A DNA stretch of 64,000 nucleotides, from NCBI RefSeq assembly GCF_038069765.1, contig NZ_JBBPFS010000009.1:95540-159539 (forward strand). Reading direction: 5' to 3'. Shown one piece after another: positions 51,327 to 59,876 of this stretch (position 1 is the first letter of the stretch; the number at the start of each line of letters is the position of its first letter). The DNA comes from Arthrobacter_B sp038069765 (GTDB taxonomy: Bacteria; Actinomycetota; Actinomycetes; Actinomycetales; Micrococcaceae). The notes beneath the pieces are model-generated. The model saw nothing but the letters and a program-made list of their open reading frames with translations. It was not told the DNA's origin and searched no databases. The position numbers and the translations under genes are program-made.

Positions 51327-51608
51327 ACCGGACGGGGGCGCGGCCCACGTCGTTCCGACTCCGGCTTTTCGACCAGCACACGGTTTTCGCCCGCATCGCG
51401 CCATGCCGCGGCCAGGGCGTCTTCATCGGGTAAAGCGAACCCGCTGGGCAGGGCCTGGGAACCATTGAAGGGTGGGCCCCGCGGCGGACGAAAACGGCAT
51501 TCAGGGTGCCTGCGGTGACAGCAAAACCACCAGGTCCACGGCCAGCGCAACGGACGGATACTCACGGGGAACATATTCGGTGAGGAACCGTTCTTCTTCA
51601 GTGGCCAT
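51323..51608 (-). pseudogene. Decayed NUDIX hydrolase gene, broken across three frames
   Basis: Reading down from an ATG at 51608, frame one gives MATEEERFLTEYVPREYPSV followed by ALAVDLVVL and then a stop. A second frame gives AVTAGTLNAVFVRRGAHP. A third gives NGSQALPSGFALPDEDALAA followed by AWRDAGENR and ends at 51323. Joined, these pieces reproduce the N-terminal half of an NrtR/YjhB-type NUDIX protein (EYPSVAVAVDLVVL...VRRG...LPGGF..PDED). The NUDIX box (GEETG) breaks off at GEN. So the gene carries at least two frameshifts and a 3' truncation. It explains most of the otherwise gene-free 51327-51675 stretch. Confidence 0.7.
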
Positions 51609-51675
51609 CAGCTTCCTGTCAGTACCGTCCGGGTGGCCCAGTGCGGGGAGGTGCAGAAGTTCGACCGGGCAATGA

Positions 51676-52269
51676 TCAAGTCGGTGCAGCCCGTTCGTCG
51701 AGCCGGCGGACCGACTCCCGCACCGCCCCGTGCAGCATGACCTCCAGATTGCCGACCACGCGGTAAGGATGTTCGACCATGCCGTCCGCGACCCATCGCA
51801 GCACCACGGCGAGCACGGCCGAAGTGTAGAAGTCGACCACCAGCACGCGGTCCTGCAGGCGCACCGGTCCCCCGCCTTCCCGGTCCATTACAGCCTCGGT
51901 GACAGGCCGCATCTGCCAAAACAGGAACCGCTCGAGCCCGGGCTGGCCCACCCCGCTGAGCACCCCGAGCGTCGATGAGCGGTTGTCGCGCATGTACCGC
52001 ATCAACCAGACCAGTCCGTCGGCCCATCCCACCTCAGCGGCGAAGGTTCGGACCCGGCGGGCGACCTCGGTCTCGAACACCCATACCGCGAGGTGCCGCA
52101 CATCGGGGAAGTGGTAATAGAACGCCTGCCGCGTCAGTCCGCAGTCACGTGTCAGTTGCGTGACCGTCACCTTGTCGAGCGGCTCGGTGCGCAGCCGGGC
52201 TTTCAGCGCGGCTGCCAGAGCCTCGCGTGCCCCGGCATGCCGCTCCGTTTCGGTATCCTCTTCGGTCAT
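51676..52269 (-). CDS. TetR/AcrR-family transcriptional regulator, 197 aa
   Basis: The N-terminal helix-turn-helix is at about 20-50 (LDKVTVTQLTRDCGLTRQAF followed by YYHFPDVRHLAVW); the remaining helices form the ligand domain. It resembles the DhaS-like branch of TetR proteins. The ATG at 52269 follows TACCTT (52275-52280, minus strand) by 5 nt, so it may be leaderless; a GTG five codons earlier is the alternative. A palindrome (52295-52318) lies in the divergent spacer to the DUF5692 gene, which is the likely target along with itself. Confidence 0.9.
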   Translation of the reverse strand: MTEEDTETERHAGAREALAAALKARLRTEPLDKVTVTQLTRDCGLTRQAFYYHFPDVRHLAVWVFETEVARRVRTFAAEVGWADGLVWLMRYMRDNRSSTLGVLSGVGQPGLERFLFWQMRPVTEAVMDREGGGPVRLQDRVLVVDFYTSAVLAVVLRWVADGMVEHPYRVVGNLEVMLHGAVRESVRRLDERAAPT

Positions 52270-52274
52270 GCCTG

Positions 52275-52318
52275 AAGGTAGCACCGGGCGTTTCTAGACA
52301 CATCTCAACAGGTGTCTA
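52275..52318. promoter_or_regulatory. TetR operator candidate and TetR promoter
   Basis: TAGACAC (52295-52301) and GTGTCTA (52312-52318) form a perfect inverted repeat with a 10-bp spacer, and the inner bases partly continue the symmetry. The TetR -10 candidate TACCTT lies at 52275-52280 on the minus strand, so a bound dimer would cover its -35 region. The DUF5692 start is 80 bp away on the other side. Confidence 0.75.
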
Positions 52319-52397
52319 ATGACGCGGAACGGCGGGCTTTTTACCTTAGAAATGAACGGCACGCATGCCGCGGGCCGCTAAGGAGAGGTCCCCAACG

Positions 52398-53375
52398 ATG
52401 TTCTTGTTCGAATCGATTCCCTGGTATTCCTGGGCGATGTTCGGCGTCGTCCTGGTTGCCCTCATTGCGCTCAACGAGGTGACGCGGCGCTGGAAGTGGG
52501 CCGGTCTGGCCTTCTTCGTGGCCCTGCCCATCCTCCTGACCCTGTTCGTGTGGCCCACAACGGCCGGAGACGGGTCCTCCACAGGCACCTGGTTCCACTG
52601 GGTAAAGGTGTACTCGGCACTCCTCGGGTGCCTGGGCTTCATGCTCATTCGGTACGTCCCGCGGATGGCACAGAACCGCTGGATGCTGATGTTTCCTCCG
52701 CTGATCCTGGCGATCAACATCGCCGAAGCTGTCATCCGCGACGTCGAGGTGGCCGGTCTGCAGGGCATGCACGACGGCGTCTTTATGGTCGGCGGCCCGT
52801 GGAACTATATGAACGCCATCGCCGGCATCCTGAACCTGCTCACCATCTGTGGCTGGACGGGCATCATCGTGTCGCGTGACAAGTCGAAAGACATGATCTG
52901 GCCGGACATGATGTGGTTCTGGATCATCGCGTACGACCTGTGGAACTTCGCCTACGTCTACAACTGCGTCGGTGACCACGCCTTCTACGCCGGTGCGGCT
53001 CTGCTCATCTCCTGCACCATCCCCGCGTTCTTCCTGAAAAAGGGTGCATGGCTGCAGCACCGCGCCCACACCCTGGCGCTGTGGATGATGTTCACGATGG
53101 CGGTCCCGACGTTCGTGAGCACGTCGCCGTTCGCCGTCGAGTCTTCGCACAACCCAACCGCGCTGTTCGTCGTGTCGGCCATCTCGCTTGCGGCCAACAT
53201 CGCCGTCGCGGTCTACCAGGTGTTCACCATTCTCAAGTGGCACCGCAACCCGCTGCGCGACGAGCTGTACACCCACCTGCCCCAGTACCGGGAGGTGCGT
53301 GACGCGAACCTTCCCGTCGCGTCTTCCGTGCCCCTGCCGGCGTCGCCGGAGGTGGACCGAAGGGTCACCGTCTGA
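52398..53375 (+). CDS. DUF5692 family membrane protein, 325 aa
   Basis: About nine hydrophobic helices span residues 8-285. Conserved-looking segments are FESIPWYSWAMFGVVLVALI, STGTWFHWVKVYSALLGCLG, GGPWNYMNAIAGILNLLTI and MMWFWIIAYDLWNFAYVYNC. These match what I know of DUF5692, a membrane family of unknown function often divergent from a TetR gene. The ATG at 52398 has AGGAGAGG 9 nt upstream. Expression is probably controlled by the adjacent TetR through the palindrome at 52295-52318. The transported or sensed compound is not known. Confidence 0.82.
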   Translation: MFLFESIPWYSWAMFGVVLVALIALNEVTRRWKWAGLAFFVALPILLTLFVWPTTAGDGSSTGTWFHWVKVYSALLGCLGFMLIRYVPRMAQNRWMLMFPPLILAINIAEAVIRDVEVAGLQGMHDGVFMVGGPWNYMNAIAGILNLLTICGWTGIIVSRDKSKDMIWPDMMWFWIIAYDLWNFAYVYNCVGDHAFYAGAALLISCTIPAFFLKKGAWLQHRAHTLALWMMFTMAVPTFVSTSPFAVESSHNPTALFVVSAISLAANIAVAVYQVFTILKWHRNPLRDELYTHLPQYREVRDANLPVASSVPLPASPEVDRRVTV

Positions 53376-53503
53376 CCTCGCTGTCCGCCTCCGGTTCCGG
53401 CCGGGTGCACAGCGACACCACGCGCCGTGGTCGAGTCTCCACAGGTTCGACCACGGCGGCCGCCGTATCCGGCCACGGCCCGCCGGATCGAAAACCGGAC
53501 AAG

Positions 53504-53549
53504 AAAAAACCCCTCCTGATCGGACGTTTCGCCTGATCAGGAGGGGTTT
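53504..53549. terminator. Terminator of tRNA-Thr, usable in both directions
   Basis: A perfect 15-bp stem (AAACCCCTCCTGATC at 53507-53521, GATCAGGAGGGGTTT at 53535-53549) with a 13-nt loop starts 2 nt after the tRNA end on the minus strand and is followed there by a run of six T. The plus side has only TTTC, but the stem also follows the DUF5692 gene by 130 nt. Confidence 0.9.
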
Positions 53550-53551
53550 CG

Positions 53552-53628
53552 TGGAGCCCCCTGCCGGATTCGAACCGGCGACCCCCTGTTTACAAGACAG
53601 GTGCTCTGGCCAGCTGAGCTAAGGGGGC
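53552..53628 (-). tRNA. tRNA-Thr(TGT), with encoded CCA
   Basis: Read on the minus strand the sequence folds into a full cloverleaf. The acceptor GCCCCCT pairs with AGGGGGC, the anticodon stem CCTGT/ACAGG holds the loop CTTGTAA with anticodon TGT (reads ACA, Thr), and the T arm CCGGTTCGAATCCGG is standard. The 3' CCA is encoded after the discriminator T. Length is 77 nt. A classic hairpin terminator follows. Confidence 0.97.
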
Positions 53629-53712
53629 GGTGCCGGCCAAGCCGGCTGCGCGCCGTCGTCGTGCCCTGCCAAAAGGCAAACACGGTGACTGCGCTAGTCA
53701 AGGTTAACCCAG

Positions 53713-53761
53713 AGCGCCCGTTCCCGCGAAACCCAAACAGGTTTCACGCGAAACGGGCGCT
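53713..53761 (-). terminator. Terminator after the DsbA-like gene
   Basis: AGCGCCCGTT (53713-53722) pairs with AACGGGCGCT (53752-53761), and GAAACC (53728-53733) with GGTTTC (53740-53745), with small internal loops. It lies 20 nt after the stop of the minus-strand gene, upstream of tRNA-Thr. Confidence 0.75.
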
Positions 53762-53780
53762 GCGGGCGAAGCCCCAAAAC

Positions 53781-54653
53781 TTACTTGTTGGCGTCGATTG
53801 CCGTCTGAACGGCGGTTTCGAAGTCGTTGGCGTTGGTCTCGGCGCCGTTGACGTACACCGTGGGCGTTCCGCTGACGTAGTCCACGCGGGCCAGGCGGTC
53901 CGTGTAGTTGACGAAGGCGCGGAAGCCGTCGTTCTGGATGCAGTCGGCTGCGTCGCCGGCGCCCACGGACTCGGCCATTTCGGCCAGCTCCGCATTCTTC
54001 ATTTCGCCGTTTTCGTAGTTCGAGAACACGGCGTTCATGAAGTCCCAGTACGATCCCGGGTTGCTGTCGGCCACGCATGCGGCTGCGTTGGCGCCGCGCG
54101 AGGAGAAGTTGCTGGGTGACCCGCGGTCCAGGAAGGCCACCGTGCGGTACTCGTAGGTAACTTCGCCGGCGTCCAGCCAGGACGCGACCTTGTCCTCGTA
54201 GGTTTCCTCGAAGTCGGCGCAGTGCACGCAGTTCACGTCCACGTAGACCACAATCGGAACCGGCTCGCCGGCCGCCGCGGCGGTGATGCCCGGCGGAACG
54301 GGGGCGTCGTCCTTGGCTTCTGTGGGCGCTTCGGGCAGCGAGGCGACGTCGACGTCGAACGGCTCGGTGGACTTCAGTTCCGATGTGGAGGTCAGCGTGA
54401 TGCCGCCGTATTCATTGGCGTTGGCCGGCGCCGGGCCGGTCTGAGCTTCCGTGCCGCTGCCGCCGCGCATGGAGTCAATCACGATGAGCGCAACGACCAC
54501 TATGATCGCCACCACGGCAACGACCACGCCCCAGCGCACCAGGAGCTTGTTGCGCCGCTCCTTTTTCTTCTGTGCTTCACGCAGGGCGCGCGCCTGTTCA
54601 CGCGCAGCAGCCGTGCGATCGGCCTTGCTGGGCTTGGGGTTCCGCTCAGTCAT
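53781..54653 (-). CDS. Membrane-anchored DsbA-family thioredoxin-fold protein, 290 aa
   Basis: A highly charged cytosolic N-terminus (about 1-40, rich in Arg, Lys and Ala) is followed by one membrane helix (about 41-60) and a Pro/Ala linker. The extracellular DsbA-type thioredoxin domain (about 130-290) has the active site Cys142-Val-His-Cys145 (VNCVHCADFE), the helical insertion and the cis-Pro loop SGTPTVYVNG. Such proteins make or isomerise disulfides outside the membrane. CVHC is close to the CPHC of classical oxidases. The ATG has no strong ribosome site; the spacer to otsA is divergent. Confidence 0.92.
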   Translation of the reverse strand: MTERNPKPSKADRTAAAREQARALREAQKKKERRNKLLVRWGVVVAVVAIIVVVALIVIDSMRGGSGTEAQTGPAPANANEYGGITLTSTSELKSTEPFDVDVASLPEAPTEAKDDAPVPPGITAAAAGEPVPIVVYVDVNCVHCADFEETYEDKVASWLDAGEVTYEYRTVAFLDRGSPSNFSSRGANAAACVADSNPGSYWDFMNAVFSNYENGEMKNAELAEMAESVGAGDAADCIQNDGFRAFVNYTDRLARVDYVSGTPTVYVNGAETNANDFETAVQTAIDANK

Positions 54654-54822
54654 AGTTCCTCATGTTTTCTCTCACGCCTGCCCGGTTGGGCAGGCGGCCG
54701 GCAGGCAACAGTTTAGGCCACCAAGCCATGCTGCCCTTACTTCCAACGCCCGCAGCAGACACAAAGTTTCCGGCCTTGGATAGAGTGGCATAAATACAAA
54801 AGCCAACCAAGGGGTGCATATC

Positions 54823-56292
54823 GTGAACGCTGCTGCCGCTGATCCTGCAGAAAAAAATGCCACGGACGGGTATGGCGATTTCGATTTCATCGTAGTTTCC
54901 AACCGCCTTCCCGTTGACCGGGTGAATACCGAAGACGGCGAAAGCTGGCGCCGCTCCCCCGGCGGGCTCGTCACCGCACTGGCTCCGGTCATGGCCAAGG
55001 CCGACGGCGCCTGGGTCGGCTGGCACGGAGCTCCGGACGAGGAGCTCAAGGAGTTCGACCACGACAATATGCACCTGCTGCCGGTGCCGCTGAGCGACTC
55101 CGAGGTGGAGCTGTACTACGAGGGATTCTCCAACGCGACCCTGTGGCCGCTGTACCACGACGTCATTGCCCCGCCTGAGTTCCACCGGACGTGGTGGGAT
55201 TCGTACCGGACCGTCAACCGCCGGTTCGCCGACGCCGCCGCCACCATGGCGGCCAAGGGCGCCACTGTATGGGTACAGGACTATCAGCTGCAGCTGGTCC
55301 CCCAGATGCTGCGCAGGGACCGGCCCGACCTCAAAATCGGCTTCTTCAACCACATTCCGTTCCCGCCGCTGGAGATCTTCGCCCAGCTGCCGTGGCGCAG
55401 GAACATCATTGAGGGCCTGCTGGGAGCGGACCTCATCGGCTTCCAGCGCCCCTCGGATGCCAGCAACTTCCTGCGCTGCGTCCGCCGCTTCGCCGGGCAT
55501 TCCGTCCGCCAGCAGCAGGTGCACGTGACCAACGAGGACGGCGTGTCCTACGTTTCGCGGGCCGAGTCCTTCCCCATCTCCATCGACGTGGACCAGATCA
55601 CCGAGCTGGCCAAGCGCGAGGACATCATCGAACGCTCCCGGCAGATCCGCCGCGAGCTGGGCGATCCCAAAACGGTGCTGCTGGGCGTGGACCGCCTGGA
55701 TTACACCAAGGGCATCAGCCACCGCCTCAAGGCGTACGGCGAGCTCCTTGAAGACGGCAAGCTCACGGTTGAGGACGCGTCGCTGATCCAGGTGGCCAGC
55801 CCCAGCCGCGAGCGCGTGGAGCAGTACCGGCTGCTGCGCGAAGAAGTGGAAGGCACCGTGGGCCGGATCAACGGCACCTACGACACCATGGGCAGCACCG
55901 CCATCCGCTACCTGCACCACAGCTATCCGGTGGAGGAAATGGTGGCCCTCTATCTGGCCGCCGATGTCATGCTGGTCACCGCCCTGCGCGACGGCATGAA
56001 CCTGGTGGCCAAGGAATACGTGGCCGCCCGCATCAACAACACCGGAGCCCTGGTCCTGAGCGAGTTTGCCGGCGCCGCGGACCAGCTGCGCCAGGCTGTC
56101 CTGGTCAACCCGCACGACATCGACGGATTGAAGAGCTCCATCCTTGATGCCATTAACATGCCGGACCGCGAGGCGCAGCGGCGCATGCGGCTGATGCGCC
56201 GCCAGGTCCTTCAGAACGACGTCGAGCGCTGGTCCAAGAACTTCCTCAACGCACTGCAGCAGACGGAGACTGAGACGGAGAGCGGCAAATGA
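54823..56292 (+). CDS. otsA: Trehalose-6-phosphate synthase
   Basis: This is a GT20 glycosyltransferase making trehalose 6-phosphate from UDP- or ADP-glucose and glucose 6-phosphate. IVVSNRLPVDRV, WRRSPGGLVTAL (donor loop), VGWHG, WVQDYQLQLVPQMLR, the phosphate-binding LLGVDRLDYTKGISHRL and the C-terminal RDGMNLVAKEYVAAR are intact, and the length is normal. The GTG at 54823 is chosen for AAGGGG about 8 nt upstream; a GTG three codons earlier is too close to that site. Its last codons overlap otsB (ATGA). Trehalose is an osmotic and desiccation protectant in these bacteria. Confidence 0.96.
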   Translation: MNAAAADPAEKNATDGYGDFDFIVVSNRLPVDRVNTEDGESWRRSPGGLVTALAPVMAKADGAWVGWHGAPDEELKEFDHDNMHLLPVPLSDSEVELYYEGFSNATLWPLYHDVIAPPEFHRTWWDSYRTVNRRFADAAATMAAKGATVWVQDYQLQLVPQMLRRDRPDLKIGFFNHIPFPPLEIFAQLPWRRNIIEGLLGADLIGFQRPSDASNFLRCVRRFAGHSVRQQQVHVTNEDGVSYVSRAESFPISIDVDQITELAKREDIIERSRQIRRELGDPKTVLLGVDRLDYTKGISHRLKAYGELLEDGKLTVEDASLIQVASPSRERVEQYRLLREEVEGTVGRINGTYDTMGSTAIRYLHHSYPVEEMVALYLAADVMLVTALRDGMNLVAKEYVAARINNTGALVLSEFAGAADQLRQAVLVNPHDIDGLKSSILDAINMPDREAQRRMRLMRRQVLQNDVERWSKNFLNALQQTETETESGK

Positions 56293-57065
56293 GCGAACTT
56301 CCCGCAGGCCTCCCGGAGGCCCTGGAACAAATGGCGGCTGCACAGACGCTGCTGGTGGCACTGGATTTCGACGGCGTGCTGGCCCCCCTGGTGGAACACG
56401 CCGACGACGCGCGCCCCCTGCCCGGGTCCGCCGCCGCCGTCCGGGAGCTGGCTTCCCTGCCCAACACCTTCACCGCGATGATTTCTGGGCGCGCACTGGA
56501 CAGTCTCCGCCGGGTCGCAACCCCCGAACCGGAAACCCTGCTGATCGGCAGCCACGGCGCCGAAGCCTGGACCGGGCCCGATGCCGAGCCGCTGCAGCTG
56601 ACTCCGGAACAGGACCGGCTGCTGGACCGGGCCCGGGCAGCAGTGGAAGAAATCATTGGCTCCCATCCGGGCACCTGGATGGAAACCAAGCCCGCCGGCG
56701 TCGTACTGCACACCCGGAGCGCGGCCGACGACGTCGCCGCGGCAGCCACCGAAGCAGCCCGCGCCCGGCTTACGGCCATTGACGGGGTACAGGTGACTGA
56801 CGGCAAGCGGGTCCTCGAGACCTCCGTGGTTCACAGCAACAAGGGCGAGGGAATCCGGACGCTGCGCACGCTCACCGGCGCGACGGCGGTGCTCTTCGCC
56901 GGCGACGACGTCACCGACGAGAACGGTTTTGCTGCCCTGCTCCCCGGTGATCTGGGCATCAAGATCGGCCCCGGCGACACCCGGGCATCCTTCCGGGTCC
57001 AGTCGCCGGAGGCGTTCACCGGAGTCCTGGAGACCCTGCTCGAATTACGGCGCGACCGGGGCTAA
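56289..57065 (+). CDS. otsB: Trehalose-6-phosphate phosphatase
   Basis: This is a HAD-superfamily phosphatase converting trehalose 6-phosphate to trehalose. Motif I is LDFDGVLAPLVEHADDARPL, motif II FTAMISGRALDSLRR, the lysine is in HSNKGEGIRTL and motif IV is AGDDVTDENGFAAL. The length (258 aa) is typical of a single-domain enzyme. The ATG overlaps the otsA stop by 4 bases, so the two steps of the pathway are translationally coupled. Confidence 0.95.
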   Translation: MSELPAGLPEALEQMAAAQTLLVALDFDGVLAPLVEHADDARPLPGSAAAVRELASLPNTFTAMISGRALDSLRRVATPEPETLLIGSHGAEAWTGPDAEPLQLTPEQDRLLDRARAAVEEIIGSHPGTWMETKPAGVVLHTRSAADDVAAAATEAARARLTAIDGVQVTDGKRVLETSVVHSNKGEGIRTLRTLTGATAVLFAGDDVTDENGFAALLPGDLGIKIGPGDTRASFRVQSPEAFTGVLETLLELRRDRG

Positions 57066-57196
57066 GTGGTGCCGCCGGGCGGGTATGGCATACTGACCCT
57101 GTGACCGCGGCCACAACCGCTGCCACCTGTTCCTTAATTCAATAGCACTTCACAACGGATCGTCGGGCACGTACCTGCCCGTGAAGGAGAAATATC

Positions 57197-58288
57197 ATGG
57201 CAACGGTAACGTTTGACCAGGCCACGCGCCTGTACCCGGGCACGGATCGCCCGGCAGTCGATAACCTCAGTCTGGAGATCGCCGACGGCGAGTTCCTGGT
57301 TCTGGTGGGTCCCTCCGGCTGCGGAAAATCCACCTCCCTGCGCATGCTCGCCGGACTCGAAGACGTCAACTCCGGCCGCATCCTCATCGGAGACAGGGAC
57401 GTCACCGACGTTCCGCCGAAAGACCGTGACATTGCCATGGTTTTTCAGAACTACGCGCTCTACCCGCACATGTCCGTGGCCGACAACATGGGCTTCGCAC
57501 TGAAGATTGCCGGCGTCGGCAAGGAAGAGCGGCTGGAGCGGGTCCGCGAGGCGGCGAAGCTGCTGGACCTCGAGGACTACCTGGACCGCAAGCCGAAGGC
57601 CCTCTCCGGCGGGCAGCGGCAGCGTGTTGCCATGGGCCGCGCCATCGTGCGTAACCCGCAGGTCTTCCTCATGGATGAGCCACTGTCCAACCTTGATGCC
57701 AAGCTGCGCGTCCAGACCCGTACGCAGATCGCGTCGCTGACCCGGCGCCTTGGCGTCACCACCGTCTACGTCACCCACGACCAGGTTGAGGCCATGACCA
57801 TGGGCGACAGGGTTGCGGTGCTCAAGGACGGCATCCTGCAGCAGGTGGACACTCCGCGGAACCTGTACGACCACCCGAACAACGTCTTCGTGGCCGGCTT
57901 CATCGGTTCCCCGGCAATGAACCTGCTGGAGCTGCCCGTTGTTGACGGCGGTGTAGCCTTCGGCGGTGCCGTCTACCCGGTGGCGAGTTCGGTTCTTGGT
58001 GCTGCTGCCGGCAACACCGTCACGCTCGGCGTCCGGCCCGAAGACCTGGAGATCGTGGATTCCTCCGGTGCGGGCCTGAAGGTGGAGGTCGACGTCGTGG
58101 AGGAACTCGGTGCCGATGCGTATGTATACGGGCACACCACCCTTGACGGCACGGATCGGGACATGGTGGTCCGTGTCGACGGGCGCCGTCCCCCGATGAA
58201 GGGCGACACCCTGTTTGTCCGCCCGCAGGTGGGCCATGTGCACCTCTTCGACACCAGCAACGGTGAGCGCCTGGCCGACCACGCCTGA
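57197..58288 (+). CDS. MsmK/UgpC/MsiK-type ABC transporter ATPase, 363 aa
   Basis: This is a cytosolic ATPase of the CUT1 sugar-importer class. Walker A GPSGCGKST (38-46), Q-loop VFQNYALYPHM, signature LSGGQ (136-140), Walker B FLMDEP (157-162) and the H-loop VYVTHDQVEAM are all present, followed by a regulatory OB-like C-terminal domain (about 240-363). No permease or binding-protein genes are next to it, and both CUT1 importers in this window (14.8-18.7 kb and 36.2-39.3 kb) lack an ATPase. Shared MsiK-type ATPases are known in actinobacteria, so it probably serves several importers. The ATG has GAAGGAG 7 nt upstream. Confidence 0.94.
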   Translation: MATVTFDQATRLYPGTDRPAVDNLSLEIADGEFLVLVGPSGCGKSTSLRMLAGLEDVNSGRILIGDRDVTDVPPKDRDIAMVFQNYALYPHMSVADNMGFALKIAGVGKEERLERVREAAKLLDLEDYLDRKPKALSGGQRQRVAMGRAIVRNPQVFLMDEPLSNLDAKLRVQTRTQIASLTRRLGVTTVYVTHDQVEAMTMGDRVAVLKDGILQQVDTPRNLYDHPNNVFVAGFIGSPAMNLLELPVVDGGVAFGGAVYPVASSVLGAAAGNTVTLGVRPEDLEIVDSSGAGLKVEVDVVEELGADAYVYGHTTLDGTDRDMVVRVDGRRPPMKGDTLFVRPQVGHVHLFDTSNGERLADHA

Positions 58289-58299
58289 TCTGCCCGCCT

Positions 58300-58353
58300 C
58301 AATGCGGTGGCCCCCTCGACTGAACTAGACTCGTTGAGGGGACCACCGCATTG
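58300..58353 (+). terminator. Strong terminator after the ABC ATPase gene
   Basis: CAATGCGGTGG (58300-58310) pairs with CCACCGCATTG (58343-58353), and CCCCTC (58312-58317) with GAGGGG (58336-58341), one mismatch between. It begins 11 nt after the stop and is followed by CTGTTTA. It isolates the ATPase from the DUF4032 gene. Confidence 0.85.
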
Positions 58354-58390
58354 CTGTTTAACCAACAACGCTCGACAAAGGGCATGTGTT

Positions 58391-59755
58391 ATGACCGAAC
58401 CTGCAGGCGCAAACTGGCGAGACGAACCTACCGACTGGGACCAGCCGGGCAAACTGCCGCGGCTTCATCTCTCCACTCCGGAAAAGGCCCTTGCCTCCCT
58501 GAACATCACTGCGGCATCCATGGATCCCGCGCTTTTGGACCTGCCCTGGCATCTGCCGCTGGAGGACTGGCCCAAGGAGAATCTGGCGGCTCTGCCCCGC
58601 GGCATTTCCCGGCACGTGGTCCGCTTTGCCCGGATGGGTGATTCGCTCATCGCGATCAAGGAAACCAGCGAACACGTGGCCCGGCAGGAATACCACATGC
58701 TGCGCAAGCTGCGGCGGCTGAACGTCCCTTCAGTTGCGCCGGTTGCGGTCATCACCGGCCGGTATGACGTCCACGGCGAAGAGCTGCAGCCGGTCCTCGT
58801 CACCAAGCACCTGCGCTTCTCGCTGCCCTACCGTGCCGTTTTTTCCCAGACCCTGCGCGAGGTCACCCTCACCCGGCTGATCGATGCCCAGGCCCTGCTG
58901 CTGGTCCGCCTGCACCTGGCCGGGTTCTACTGGGGCGATGTTTCGCTCTCCAACACCTTGTTCCGGCGCGACGCCGGGGCCTTTGCCGCCTACCTCGTAG
59001 ATGCTGAAACCGGCGAGCTCTACCCGGAGCTGTCCCGCGGCCAGCGCGAGTACGACCTGGAGATCGCCAGGGTCAACATCGCCGGGGAGCTGATGGACCT
59101 CGCTGAAGGCGGGTTGATCGAGGAAAGCGTGGATCCGCTGGCCACGAGCGAGCGGATCATGGACAGCTACCGCAACCTCTGGGCGGAGCTGACGGAAAAG
59201 GAATCCTTCGAGCTCGGCGAACGCTGGCGCGTGAATGCCCGCATCCGCCGCCTGAATGACCTCGGGTTCGATGTCGACGAACTCACCATCAAAACCACCG
59301 CCGACGGAACCCAGGTCCAGCTCCAGCCCAAGGTGGTCGACGCCGGACACCACCAGCGCCGCCTGCTGCGCCTGACCGGGCTTGATGCCCAGGAGAACCA
59401 GGCCCGCCGGCTGCTGAACGACATGGATTCCTACCGCGCAGACAACAACCCGGACCTTGACGAGGAGCTCAGCGCGCATCTGTGGGTAACCCAGGTCTTC
59501 GAGCCGATCGTGAAATCCGTACCGCGTGAGCTCGGCAGCAAGCTCGAGCAGGCCGAGGTGGTGCACGAGGTCCTCGAGCACCGCTGGTACATGTCGGAAA
59601 AGGAAAACCGGAACGTTCCCATGGCTGAGGCAGTGCAGTCATACATGGACACGGTTCTCCGCCACCGCCGGGACGAGGCTGCCATCCTGCTCACCGCAGA
59701 CACCAGGACCATGAAGATCCTGGACTCCGGCGGCGCACCTGAGCAGATGTCCTGA
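58391..59755 (+). CDS. DUF4032 protein with a kinase-like core, 454 aa
   Basis: DUF4032 is an actinobacterial family of unknown function. The N-terminal half reads like an atypical kinase: Lys90 in SLIAIKETSEHVARQE as the ATP lysine, then VTKHLRFSLPYRAVF as hinge, HLAGFYWGDVSLSNTLF (His175, Asp183, Asn188) as catalytic loop and LVDAETGEL (Asp204) in place of DFG. The C-terminal half (about 260-454) is the DUF4032 domain proper, helical and charged. The ATG at 58391 follows AAAGGG by about 10 nt. It stands between the sugar ATPase and an alpha-glucosidase. The kinase reading is an inference from motif order. Confidence 0.85.
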   Translation: MTEPAGANWRDEPTDWDQPGKLPRLHLSTPEKALASLNITAASMDPALLDLPWHLPLEDWPKENLAALPRGISRHVVRFARMGDSLIAIKETSEHVARQEYHMLRKLRRLNVPSVAPVAVITGRYDVHGEELQPVLVTKHLRFSLPYRAVFSQTLREVTLTRLIDAQALLLVRLHLAGFYWGDVSLSNTLFRRDAGAFAAYLVDAETGELYPELSRGQREYDLEIARVNIAGELMDLAEGGLIEESVDPLATSERIMDSYRNLWAELTEKESFELGERWRVNARIRRLNDLGFDVDELTIKTTADGTQVQLQPKVVDAGHHQRRLLRLTGLDAQENQARRLLNDMDSYRADNNPDLDEELSAHLWVTQVFEPIVKSVPRELGSKLEQAEVVHEVLEHRWYMSEKENRNVPMAEAVQSYMDTVLRHRRDEAAILLTADTRTMKILDSGGAPEQMS

Positions 59756-59876
59756 GGTTGTCCGGATCACCGGGGTCTATGCCGGATCTCACCGCATAAC
59801 AGGGAAAAGGCACCGCCGGCAGGGCGTTAACAACTATAGGTAGCATTCATGCTAGATAGGAGGTCCCTGCCCAGTT

